Assembly: GCA_964649745.1 (NCBI GenBank)
Contig: CAZYQI010000020.1
Span: forward strand, 1 to 64,000
Length of the DNA stretch: 64,000 nucleotides
Direction: 5' to 3'
DNA from: CAZEHS01 sp964649745
GTDB lineage: Bacteria > Bacillota > Clostridia > Peptostreptococcales > Acidaminobacteraceae
Shown piece by piece: positions 42,437 through 50,442 of the stretch (its first letter is position 1; each line of letters begins with the position of its first letter). The notes under the pieces were generated by a model, which saw nothing but the letters and a program-made list of their open reading frames with translations, did no database searches and was not told the DNA's origin. The position numbers and the translations under genes are program-made.

Positions 42437-44761
42437 ATGAGTTACAACATTAAGAAAGCAGCAGTACTGGGCGCGGGGGTCATGGGCTCCACGATTGCGG
42501 CACACATAGCGGGCGCGGGTATTCCAGTAATCCTGATGGATATGCCTGTTACAAAACTAAGCGATACTGAAACGCAAAAGGGACTGACATTGGAGAACCC
42601 CTTGGTAAGAAACCGCATTGCCATCGAAGCAAAAAACAATGTGGTAAATCCCAAAGCGCGATCCATCTACTCCCCGGAGTTTGCCAACCTTATTGAAGTT
42701 GGGAATTTTGAGGACCACATGCACCGGCTTTCGGAGTGCGATTGGGTGGTTGAGGTAATTATTGAAAATCTTGAAATCAAGAAAAATTTGATGAAAAAGA
42801 TTGAAATGAATACACGGCCGGGAACCATCATCACCACAAATACATCGGGCCTACCGGTAAACTCCATTGTCGAAGACATGCCCTTGGAGTTCAGACAGAC
42901 GTTCTTGGGCACTCACTTTTTCAACCCGCCAAGATACATGAAGTTGTTTGAAATGATTCCTGGAAAGGATACAAAGCCTGAGCTTATTCGCTTTATGAAA
43001 GAATTCGGCGAGATGAGACTTGGCAAGGGTGTGGTAATGGCGAAGGATACGCCTGGCTTTATTGCCAATCGGATTGGAACCTATGCGCTGATTAAAACCA
43101 TGGTGGCAACACAGAAATACGGCTATTCTGTTGCCAAGGTAGACAAGCTCACCGGCACAATTATCTTCAGACCCAAGAGCGCAACCTACAGAACCTTGGA
43201 TATGGTAGGAATCGATATTATCAAGCACGTTACAGAAAATACGGCCAATGCTGTCACAGACCCGGCTGAAAAAGCTGTCTTCGTGGTTCCAGAGTTTGTA
43301 TACCATATGATTGACAACAAGCTTTTGGGAGATAAGACGAAGCAGGGATTCTACAAAAAAGACGGCAAAGAAAGATTTATGTACGACTACAAAACGTTGT
43401 CATACGTTCCTGCCGATGAGGCGAAAATTGAAGCGCTTGAAGCAGTAGGGAAATCCAAAACGGCTTTGACGGATTTGATTTACGGTGACAGCGAAGAAGG
43501 AAAATTTATTTGGGAGCAACTGAGGGATACACTGGTCTACTGTGCGAAGCTTGTACCGGAAATTGCAGACTACTACCAAAGCATTGATGAAGGCATGATC
43601 TGGGGCTACAACTGGAGCCAAGGTCCTTTTGAAATATGGGATGTCATCGGTGTCGAAAAATCGGTTGAAAAGATGAAGGCAGAAGGCGTGGAAGTACCTG
43701 CTTGGGTGCTCAAAAAAATTGACAAGGGCGAAACGAAATTCTATCCGGTGCCGAGAAGATCATCAAACCACATCAGTTTGGCAGATGACTTTAAGGTGAT
43801 TACAGAAAATAGCGGCGCAAAGCTTATTGACCTTGGTGATGAGGTGCTTTGCTTAACGTTTAAAACAAAGGGCAACACTGTTACGGATGATGTCACGGAT
43901 ATGCTGATGGCGGCGGCGGATATCGTCGAGAAGGAGTACAAAGGGCTTGTGATTGCAGGGGCAGGCCCCAATTTCTCCCTTGGTGCCAACCTTGGCATAA
44001 TCAAAGGGTTTATGGACGAAAAAGCCTGGGATAAAGTCGAAGCCTCAGTTAACAAGCTTCAAACAGCAACAAACAGAATCAAATACTGTGGCAAGCCAGT
44101 GGTTGCAGCCATCCAAGGAATGGTGTTTGGCGGCGGTGCTGAGATTGCGCTTCACACCGACAAAATTGTGGCACACGCAGAGACGTATATGGGGCTGGTT
44201 GAAGCAGGAGTAGGCCTTGTTCCGGGCGGCGGCGGCAATAAAGAAATGCTTCTCAGATCCATTGAAAACGCAGGAAATGTTGCGCCAAAAGAGTCGATAC
44301 CTCAATTTAAAAAAGCATGGGAAACAATCGCCATGGGCAAGGTCTCATCAAGTGCCTTCGACGCATTTAACCTTGGATTTCTGAGAAAGACAGATGAAGT
44401 TGTAATGAATTCAAATTATCTGCTTCAAGCGGCTAAGGACGAAGTGCTGAACATGTACAAAAAAGGTTATCGCGTTCCGATTAAAAAAGAAATCAGCGTC
44501 TTGGGTAATGATGGAAAGGCGATGATCCAGTACACAACATCCTTCATGGAACTGGGGGATTTCATTTCTTCTTACGACGCACACGTTGCAAACACCGCTG
44601 CTGCCATCATGACTGGCGGTGATATACCGGTAAACAGCAAAGTAACAGAAGAGCATTTGCTCTACATTGAGCGACAGGCATTTGTAGATCTTTGCAAACA
44701 GGAAAAAACCCAACAACGAGTCGAATACATGCTAAATACGAATAAGCCGCTGAAAAACTAA
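42437..44761 (+). CDS. fadN: 3-hydroxyacyl-CoA dehydrogenase/enoyl-CoA hydratase
   Basis: A 774-residue bifunctional beta-oxidation enzyme of B. subtilis FadN type. The N-terminal NAD-binding dehydrogenase (GAGVMGSTIAAHIAGAGI; LGTHFFNPPRYMKL; KDTPGFIANRIGTY) occupies about 1-310, the middle has the dehydrogenase C-terminal domain repeats, and a crotonase-fold hydratase lies at about 480-660 (GANLGIIKGF, VFGGGAEIALH, YMGLVEAGVGLVPGGGGNK). It hydrates 2-enoyl-CoA and oxidises (S)-3-hydroxyacyl-CoA to 3-oxoacyl-CoA. GTGAGGAAC precedes the start. It is followed by fadA after 13 nt. Domain order is dehydrogenase first, opposite to E. coli FadB. Confidence 0.93.
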   Translation: MSYNIKKAAVLGAGVMGSTIAAHIAGAGIPVILMDMPVTKLSDTETQKGLTLENPLVRNRIAIEAKNNVVNPKARSIYSPEFANLIEVGNFEDHMHRLSECDWVVEVIIENLEIKKNLMKKIEMNTRPGTIITTNTSGLPVNSIVEDMPLEFRQTFLGTHFFNPPRYMKLFEMIPGKDTKPELIRFMKEFGEMRLGKGVVMAKDTPGFIANRIGTYALIKTMVATQKYGYSVAKVDKLTGTIIFRPKSATYRTLDMVGIDIIKHVTENTANAVTDPAEKAVFVVPEFVYHMIDNKLLGDKTKQGFYKKDGKERFMYDYKTLSYVPADEAKIEALEAVGKSKTALTDLIYGDSEEGKFIWEQLRDTLVYCAKLVPEIADYYQSIDEGMIWGYNWSQGPFEIWDVIGVEKSVEKMKAEGVEVPAWVLKKIDKGETKFYPVPRRSSNHISLADDFKVITENSGAKLIDLGDEVLCLTFKTKGNTVTDDVTDMLMAAADIVEKEYKGLVIAGAGPNFSLGANLGIIKGFMDEKAWDKVEASVNKLQTATNRIKYCGKPVVAAIQGMVFGGGAEIALHTDKIVAHAETYMGLVEAGVGLVPGGGGNKEMLLRSIENAGNVAPKESIPQFKKAWETIAMGKVSSSAFDAFNLGFLRKTDEVVMNSNYLLQAAKDEVLNMYKKGYRVPIKKEISVLGNDGKAMIQYTTSFMELGDFISSYDAHVANTAAAIMTGGDIPVNSKVTEEHLLYIERQAFVDLCKQEKTQQRVEYMLNTNKPLKN

Positions 44762-44774
44762 GGAGGAAGCACCA

Positions 44775-45953
44775 ATGAGAGAAGCAGTAATTGTTGCATA
44801 TGGCAGATCCGCCGTGGGAAAGGCACCTAAGGGCTCGCTGAGCTTGGCAAGACCTGAAATTTTTGGTGCAGAAGTATTGAAGGGAGTTTTGGCCAAAGTG
44901 CCTCAGCTGGACCCTTCAGAGATAGAAGATGTCATCGTCGGCTGTGCCTTCCCGGAAGCGGAACAGGGATTAAACCTTGCAAAAAGCGTTGCAGTGGGTG
45001 CCGGTCTTCCTAACAGTGTAGCGGCTCAAACGATCAACCGATTCTGTTCATCCGGCGTGCAGAGTATTGCAACAGCGGCCAACAGCATTGTTGCGGGAGA
45101 TATTGACGTAGCGGTGGCAGGCGGTGTCGAATCCATGAGCAGAATCCCAATGGGTGGCCTAATGCTGGCACCGGCACCAAGCCTCATTGATTCAAGAGCG
45201 GATTTTTATGTCACCATGGGAACCACTGCCGAAAATGTAGCAGAAAAATATGGCGTCACCAAAGAAATGCAGAACACCTTTTCAGAGAAAAGCCATGCAA
45301 AGGCAGCAAAAGCCCAAGCGGAAGGGAAATTTAACGACGAAATCATTCCGGTGACCGGCGTTAAGACCTATGTGGACGAGCAGGGCATCACCAGAGCCAA
45401 GACGTTCCAATTCATGAAAGACGAGGGTATTCGTCCTGGAGTGACGGCGGCGGACATCGGAAAATTAAAGCCTGTTTTTAAGGCAAATGGCACCGTTACA
45501 GCTGGAAATGCCTCTCAGATGAGTGATGGCGCGGCATTTGTTGTGCTGATGGAAAGAGAGAAGGCGGAAAAGCTTGGCATCAAACCGATTGCAAAGCTCC
45601 GTTCATTTGCGGTCGCCGGAGTTGACCCTGATATCATGGGGATCGGCCCCATGGTGGCAATTCCAAAGGCGCTTAAAAAAGCAGGACTGAAAAAAGAAGA
45701 GATTGATCTTATTGAATTAAACGAAGCCTTTGCTTCACAGTCAATCGCCTGCATCAACGAGCTGGGATTGGACGAGGAAAAAATCAATGTTAACGGTGGA
45801 GCAATTGCATTGGGTCACCCCCTCGGCTGCACAGGGGGTTTCCTCACTGCAAAACTGCTTTCCGAACTGAAGCGAAGAAATGAAAAATACGGTATCGTCA
45901 GCATGTGCATTGGCGGCGGTATGGGTGCAGCTGCAGTTTATGAACGGCTTTAA
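44775..45953 (+). CDS. fadA: Acetyl-CoA acyltransferase (thiolase)
   Basis: A 392-residue type I thiolase, closest to FadA of Bacillus. The catalytic Cys is in NRFCSSGVQS, the His in GGAIALGHPLGCTG and the second Cys in SMCIGGGMG. It cleaves 3-oxoacyl-CoA with CoA to acetyl-CoA and a shortened acyl-CoA. AAGGAGG precedes the ATG, 13 nt after fadN. It is the last gene of the operon; the window has no acyl-CoA dehydrogenase or ETF genes with it. Confidence 0.93.
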   Translation: MREAVIVAYGRSAVGKAPKGSLSLARPEIFGAEVLKGVLAKVPQLDPSEIEDVIVGCAFPEAEQGLNLAKSVAVGAGLPNSVAAQTINRFCSSGVQSIATAANSIVAGDIDVAVAGGVESMSRIPMGGLMLAPAPSLIDSRADFYVTMGTTAENVAEKYGVTKEMQNTFSEKSHAKAAKAQAEGKFNDEIIPVTGVKTYVDEQGITRAKTFQFMKDEGIRPGVTAADIGKLKPVFKANGTVTAGNASQMSDGAAFVVLMEREKAEKLGIKPIAKLRSFAVAGVDPDIMGIGPMVAIPKALKKAGLKKEEIDLIELNEAFASQSIACINELGLDEEKINVNGGAIALGHPLGCTGGFLTAKLLSELKRRNEKYGIVSMCIGGGMGAAAVYERL

Positions 45954-46069
45954 GAAGACGCTTTATTGTTGATGTAGTACCTTATAACTTAGGAAAGCCT
46001 TATAATGGCAATTAAAACGGTGTTGTTCAATCCTAAGGACTAATCGAATCTTTTTTCACATTAATAAAG

Positions 46070-46131
46070 AATTCACATCTTGCACCCAGACATTAAACTG
46101 TCATATATTCCCTGGGTGCAAGATGTGAATT
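46070..46131. terminator. 20-bp perfect inverted repeat after fadA, probable terminator
   Basis: AATTCACATCTTGCACCCAG (46070-46089) and its exact complement (46112-46131), with a 22-nt loop, followed by TTTTA. It lies between fadA and the convergent membrane gene. The stem is longer and the T-run weaker than those of other terminators here, and it contains a TGCAAGAT/ATCTTGCA core like the sigma-54 activator site. Confidence 0.5.
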
Positions 46132-46183
46132 TTATGCGTCTCGCTATCTACTGTCGGATCTCGTCACTAATTATGGCTTATTA

Positions 46184-46711
46184 TTACTGTTTTTCGGCAA
46201 CGGCTACTGATTTAGAGGTAGTTGAAGATGTCACTACTTTTACAGTTCCTGCTATGCCGCTTACGATCAAAGCGCCACCTAATACAAGTGTAGCGCCCCA
46301 TACTATAGCCATTTCTGTAACATGTTCAAGATTCAACAAACACATAAGGGCATACGTAAACGTAACAGGGTTAAGCCAGATATGAGCCACCGGTTTACTA
46401 ACAATAATCACAAATATCACCAACGCCAAATATGTATTAAAACCTACCTGCTGCCCAAATCTTGCAATCAAAATACTCAAGCCAATCGGTATAGTGTACC
46501 CTATAAGCAGCCCTGTTATTCCACCTAAAAAGATCTCTTTTATTTTGCTATTATCAAGTTCATAGGCAAAAAAGAAAATACAGATAAAAAATGCTGGCCA
46601 GGTATCTTCAACCTTTAGTGTCTCAAAAACCACGTTACAGATAACAAGCCAAATTGTAAAAATAACAGACATGATCAAATGCATTTTAGATATCCCGGTT
46701 TTAGCTTTCAC
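46184..46711 (-). CDS. Multi-pass membrane protein of unknown function
   Basis: A 175-residue protein with about five hydrophobic segments and a Ser/Thr-rich C-terminus. It has some resemblance to DUF1097-type inner-membrane proteins (small, five-pass, Gly-rich segments), not confirmed. GTG at 46711 is used because GGAGG is 8 nt upstream; the ATG a few bases above would run into a stop. It stands alone and is preceded, about 200 bp upstream, by a 23-bp palindrome that may be its operator. Confidence 0.6.
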   Translation of the reverse strand: MKAKTGISKMHLIMSVIFTIWLVICNVVFETLKVEDTWPAFFICIFFFAYELDNSKIKEIFLGGITGLLIGYTIPIGLSILIARFGQQVGFNTYLALVIFVIIVSKPVAHIWLNPVTFTYALMCLLNLEHVTEMAIVWGATLVLGGALIVSGIAGTVKVVTSSTTSKSVAVAEKQ

Positions 46712-47004
46712 AACATAATCCTCCTCATAATTAAAGTTGCTACGTTACCTTCTGAATTCTACGCCAGCAATTAGCGAATCCCCCTAACTCACGGCTCCTT
46801 ATGACTAGTATTTGTGCGGTTATTCCATACTGGATACCACGTGATAACATCCCTCCTCTCAAGCACATATTCAATACTAGGCCTTAAGAACCCATTAACC
46901 AGCACTATATTAACTAATTACTAATTAGTTAAGCAATTATCATGCCATTTAATAAATACTCGCGAACCTTGAAATCGCACAATTCATTCAAAAATCAACT
47001 ATAT
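46712..47004. other. Intergenic region with a palindromic operator candidate
   Basis: About 290 bp without a gene. The one clear feature is the 23-bp palindrome listed separately. The rest is AT-rich with no coding frame. Confidence 0.5.
46910..46932. promoter_or_regulatory. 23-bp palindrome, candidate TetR/MarR-type operator
   Basis: TTAACTAATTA-C-TAATTAGTTAA is perfectly symmetric around one base. Its size and AT-rich, odd-centred form suit a TetR/MarR-family dimer. No such regulator is adjacent, and the palindrome could also be chance in AT-rich DNA. Confidence 0.4.
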
Positions 47005-47042
47005 AAAAAAAACACCGCTCTTGCATGGTGCAAGGGCAGTGT
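47005..47042 (-). terminator. Minus-strand terminator-like hairpin
   Basis: ACACTGCCCTTGCA/TGCAAGAGCGGTGT stem (two mismatches), with a run of Ts on the minus strand. Its sequence is close to the terminator at 40581. No intact minus-strand gene ends here. Confidence 0.4.
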
Positions 47043-47114
47043 GGCAATGTGCAACAATTTGTAATTTAACAGTAGAGTTACCACACCATACACCAACAGA
47101 AAAAAGGTGAACCG

Positions 47115-47569
47115 ATGGATACGATTCGACAAATGATGCTGTTTTCCTTTGAAGATTTGTACAAAATGCAATCTGAAACCCGGTTAGAACTGTCACTTAA
47201 AGAACTAAAGATTCCAACAGGATTCGGAAATCTCTTCAAGGCTTCCAATGAGCGAGGTCCGAAGGGTTACTCTCCCAAGTCCATGCTGTACGCAATCCAT
47301 TCCGGTGGTTCGGCTGGAAGTACAATCTGATCTGTGATGCATCCAGTGGCTTACCGATTGCCTACCATATCACGCCAGCCTCAGTTCATGATGCGGCTGC
47401 CGTTAAGGAGCAGATGGAATCTCTGGCGAAAAAGCATCCTGAAATCAAGTCGAAATATTGGCTGTGCGATTCCGAATACGACGCAGCATGGCTCTATGAG
47501 GAAGTGATTGAAAACCGGAATGCACATCCAATCATTGCATTCAACGGACGTGGTTCATTGGCTCCATAG
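47115..47569 (+). pseudogene. DDE transposase remnant with internal deletion
   Basis: The first ~62 codons (from ATG 47115) match a transposase N-terminus (DTIRQMMLFSFEDLY, RLELSLKELKI, KGYSPKSMLYA). From 47300 a different frame encodes RWFGWKYNLICDASSGLPIAYHI as two blocks, then VHDAAAVKEQM and the DSEYDAAW motif of the DDE catalytic core, ending at TAG 47569. The central third is missing and the join is out of frame, so it is a decayed insertion sequence. It lies 11 bp from a partial tRNA copy. Confidence 0.75.
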
Positions 47570-47580
47570 GCTGGGTTTGA

Positions 47581-47637
47581 TGGTGCCGAAGGAGGGACTC
47601 GAACCCTTACGCCCGTTAAGACTACGGATTTTGAGTC
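47581..47637 (-). repeat. Partial copy of tRNA-Leu (3' part), direct repeat
   Basis: 57 nt identical, except for one base, to 48919-48975 of the intact tRNA-Leu(CAA): the CCA end, acceptor 3' strand, T-arm, variable arm and the anticodon-stem 3' strand. Orientation is the same, so the two bracket 47638-48918 as direct repeats. This looks like the attL/attR type scar of an integrative element or of a duplication. Confidence 0.75.
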
Positions 47638-48048
47638 GGTTAAAGCGTTGTAACTATGGGGAATTTTGAAGGAAGATAAGAGAAATTGAAAGTCTTTAAA
47701 GCGTTGAAATTTCAACGATGATTGGATGCAAATCGATTCTCTTTCAGTTGCGGCAACGGACTCAAAAAAAGGGCAAAAAGGAACTTTTTTTGGACGTTGG
47801 AGAGAAATCGGAGAGACAACCGGAGAGACAACCGGAGAGACATTCAATCAAAATCAGCTCGGCTAACCTGCCATTGACAAAGAATTTTGGAGAGACAAAA
47901 GAGAAAAAGTGGTAGGGTTTTACGGAGCCATTTTCTGAATGAGCTTCGTTTTGATGATACTGCAGATGAAAATTATCGAATGCAATTCTTTACATTTGTG
48001 CTCATTTGAACTACGATATAAGCATGAATGTAAAAAGGATGTGTATGT
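47638..48048. other. Gap with triplicated 12-bp unit, no gene supported
   Basis: About 410 bp. CGGAGAGACAAC occurs three times in tandem (47809-47842, last unit partial). Short frames on both strands run through it, but they cross the tRNA fragment and low-complexity tracts. One on the minus strand could be the eroded C-terminus of an integrase; this is only a guess. Confidence 0.4.
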
Positions 48049-48642
48049 ATGAATTATAAAGGTGCGTTAGAGCATCTTATCACAGAGAACGACGGATTGG
48101 TATTAACAAGAGATGTAGATAAAGCAGGTATTCCAAGACAATACCTGGTTGTTTTTGTGAAGTCAAAGAAATTGGAGCGCGTTGCACAGGGAGTATATCT
48201 TTCTCCTGAAGCATTCGATGATGATATGTACAGCCTGCAGGCAAGAAGCAGCCGTGCTGTATTCTCTCATGAAACAGCTCTGTTTCTTCATGACTTGACA
48301 GATAGAGACCCCATTCAGTTAAGCGTTACAGTTCCTACCGGATATAATGGCACCAATCTTAGGGAATCAGGAATCAAAGTATATTCAGTGAAGAAAGACC
48401 TGCATTCCATTGGATTGATAGAAAGTAAAACTCAGCATGGAAGGCACATTAAAACGTATGATTTGGAGAGAACAATTTGCGACATTGTTAGGAGCCGCAG
48501 TCAGATAGATGTAGGTATATTTACGGAGGCCTTAAAGCGGTATACAAGAAGAAGTGATAAAAGTATCTCAACATTGATGAAATATGGCGACTTATTCGGA
48601 ATTACAAAAATGCTGCGGCACTATTTGGAGGTCTTGCTTTGA
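48049..48642 (+). CDS. AbiEi-family antitoxin/regulator
   Basis: A 197-residue protein of the AbiEi (type IV antitoxin) family. The N-terminal winged-helix (ITENDGLVLTRDVDKAGIPRQYL, KKLERVAQGVYL) is the DNA-binding part, followed by the DUF5659-like antitoxin domain (SHETALFLHDLTDRDPIQLSVTVP). In the AbiE system the antitoxin represses its operon and counters the AbiEii nucleotidyltransferase. Its TTGA overlap with the next gene is the usual AbiE layout. Because the toxin gene is broken, this is an orphan antitoxin. The start has a weak AAAGGA site. Confidence 0.8.
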   Translation: MNYKGALEHLITENDGLVLTRDVDKAGIPRQYLVVFVKSKKLERVAQGVYLSPEAFDDDMYSLQARSSRAVFSHETALFLHDLTDRDPIQLSVTVPTGYNGTNLRESGIKVYSVKKDLHSIGLIESKTQHGRHIKTYDLERTICDIVRSRSQIDVGIFTEALKRYTRRSDKSISTLMKYGDLFGITKMLRHYLEVLL

Positions 48643-48812
48643 AAAGTGGAACACAACTCAAATCTTTGATTCGGAATTTATCTAAGGAAAAGAACATCAA
48701 TCCTCAGATTCTGATGCGCTGTTATATGATGGCTATTAGAACGGATATATCATTCTAGATACAAAAAGAATTTTATACTTAAGGGCGGAATGCTTGTAGC
48801 TTCGATGCTTTC
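48639..48812 (+). pseudogene. Broken AbiEii toxin
   Basis: A TTG start overlaps the antitoxin stop, and the first 39 codons resemble the AbiEii N-terminus (SLIRNLSKEKNINPQILMRCY), ending at TAG 48756. A shifted frame then continues with RYKKNFILKGGMLVASM, the start of the nucleotidyltransferase core, before homology is lost at about 48812. The toxin lost its reading frame and most of its length, so the system is inactive. Confidence 0.7.
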
Positions 48813-48879
48813 ATGCCGGGCATCGGGACCTTCTTCTGCCACTGGCAGCGGTCCCTCGCCGTTCGAGTCCCCATGTCAA

Positions 48880-48918
48880 AAAAAAGAAACGCACCCTTTT
48901 AGGGTGCATTTCTTTTTT
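48880..48918 (-). terminator. Terminator of tRNA-Leu
   Basis: GCACCC/GGGTGC hairpin with TTTT loop, flanked by A8 and T7 tracts, giving a T-run on either strand. It directly follows the tRNA on the minus strand. Confidence 0.85.
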
Positions 48919-49005
48919 TGGTGCCGAAGGAGGGACTCGAACCCTCACGCCCGTTAAGACTACGGATTTTGAGTCCGCCGCGTCTGCCAATTCCACCACT
49001 TCGGC
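48919..49005 (-). tRNA. tRNA-Leu (anticodon CAA)
   Basis: An 87-nt tRNA with CCA encoded. 5' GCCGAAG pairs with CTTCGGC; the anticodon loop CTCAAAA gives anticodon CAA (reads UUG); the long variable arm is typical of Leu. The T-arm GGGTTCGAGTCCC is canonical. It is the intact member of the 57-nt direct repeat at 47581. Confidence 0.93.
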
Positions 49006-49023
49006 ATGGATGGGACAAATAGA

Positions 49024-49052
49024 ATGATAACACAGAATGCTGAGGAGTTCAA
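49024..49052 (-). promoter_or_regulatory. Promoter of tRNA-Leu
   Basis: On the minus strand TTGAAC and TATCAT separated by 17 bp, ending about 18 nt before the tRNA. Confidence 0.7.
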
Positions 49053-49245
49053 GCATTGAAATGCGCATATTTGTTATTTGAAGGGGTATAAAAAGGGTAT
49101 GAAACCAATGATAAATAGCTCCTGCTTTTGAGAGCTGTACTGATCCGGCAGAAAACCCTGTGAACTAATGCCTCAGCCCCATTGCTTCTGGATAGTCTGG
49201 GCGTTATTATTCAATTCAGTGACCATTGCACCTGAGGAGATACCT

Positions 49246-50442
49246 ATGAAACCAGCTCTTATAGATGCCAGCGACATTAAACGGATAGTGGATAAGACCG
49301 TGAAAATGATCGAGAGCAGCAAGAATGAAATTTTCAGTATCGTCGAAGGCGCCCGGGATGAGGTTGAGCGAGTCCGCGAGGAATTGAAGCTTATTTCTTC
49401 CAAGATACAGACTGTGATTCAGGAGACGGATTATCTGGAGGCTATGGATAAGGCGGCCCGTCAGAAACTGGTGACGGTAAGTAAGGATTTTAAGAACTAT
49501 ACGGAAAGTGACATTAAGGAGGCCTATGAAAAGGCCAGTGAAATACGCCTGAAGCACTCCATGAAGCAGATGGAGGAGAAGAACATGCGCGAGCAGCGCA
49601 CACAGCTGGAAATGCAGTTGCGGAAGGCCCAGGCGGTATTGGAGTCAGCGGAAAGGCTGATCAATCAGGTGGGGGTTGCCATGCAGTACCTGTCTGGCGG
49701 GATTACGGAGATACAGCCGGACAGCTCGGAAGACACTATCTACTGGGGGATAAAGGTTTTGGAAGCACAGGAGGAAGAACGAAAGCGGATTTCACGGGAT
49801 ATTCACGATGGTCCCGCTCAATCCATGGCCAACATCGTCCTAAAGGCGGAAATCTGCAAAACCTTAATGAAGCGAAACGTAGAGATGGGGCTTAATGAGA
49901 TGGAAGGGCTCAAGGATACGGTCAGAAACACCCTTCAGGATATACGCAAAATTATCTATGATCTGCGTCCCATGTCTTTGGATGATTTGGGTCTTGTGCC
50001 GACATTGAGGCGATTCCTTACGGAGTTTTCGGAAGAAACCGGCATACAAGCGGAGATACAAACAACCAACAGGGCAGATGATGTGGAGAAGATCATTCAA
50101 CTGGCGCTTTTCCGGTTGGTACAGGAGGTAACGAACAACACCAGAAAACACTCCCACGCCAAACGAATTGATGTGGAATTGAATTTTGGTTCTAAATACC
50201 TTCAGATGGATATAAAGGATGATGGCGTCGGTTTTAATCTGGAAGAAACCCTTCAGCGGTGCAAAGAGGAAGGGAATCACTATGGTCTGCTGGGGCAGAT
50301 TGAGCGGGTACATCAGCTTCACGGAGAAATTGAAATCGACAGTACACCGGGTCAGGGCACCCATACCCTTATACGCCTTCCGGTCAGCAGAGAGGTGATG
50401 CGTGATGACTACCACGCCAATACGGATACTCATAGCGGATGA
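49246..50442 (+). CDS. DegS-type sensor histidine kinase (pair 2)
   Basis: A 398-residue soluble kinase, paralogous to the one at 20.6 kb. It has the DegS-like sensor coiled coil (VEGARDEVERVREELKLI, KLVTVSKDFKNYTESDIKEAYEK), phospho-acceptor H187 in SRDIHDGPAQ, an N-box (QEVTNNTRKHS) and DDGVGFN. No membrane segment. TGAGGAGA sets the start at 49246; an upstream ATG lacks a site. The regulator overlaps its 3' end by 38 nt. Located just upstream of the flp/tad operon with no intervening gene, so pilus control is the likely output. Confidence 0.86.
   Translation: MKPALIDASDIKRIVDKTVKMIESSKNEIFSIVEGARDEVERVREELKLISSKIQTVIQETDYLEAMDKAARQKLVTVSKDFKNYTESDIKEAYEKASEIRLKHSMKQMEEKNMREQRTQLEMQLRKAQAVLESAERLINQVGVAMQYLSGGITEIQPDSSEDTIYWGIKVLEAQEEERKRISRDIHDGPAQSMANIVLKAEICKTLMKRNVEMGLNEMEGLKDTVRNTLQDIRKIIYDLRPMSLDDLGLVPTLRRFLTEFSEETGIQAEIQTTNRADDVEKIIQLALFRLVQEVTNNTRKHSHAKRIDVELNFGSKYLQMDIKDDGVGFNLEETLQRCKEEGNHYGLLGQIERVHQLHGEIEIDSTPGQGTHTLIRLPVSREVMRDDYHANTDTHSG

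Noticed and set aside
47494..47847. Minus-strand frame across transposase remnant and tRNA fragment
   Set aside because: Its sequence is made of the tRNA fragment and low-complexity repeats; at best an eroded integrase end.
48846..48878. GTTCGAGTCC stretch resembling a tRNA T-arm on the plus strand
   Set aside because: No matching acceptor or anticodon arm could be built.
48811..49068. Minus-strand frame reading through tRNA-Leu
   Set aside because: It translates the tRNA itself (VELADAADSKSVVLTGVRVR-type), a familiar artefact.
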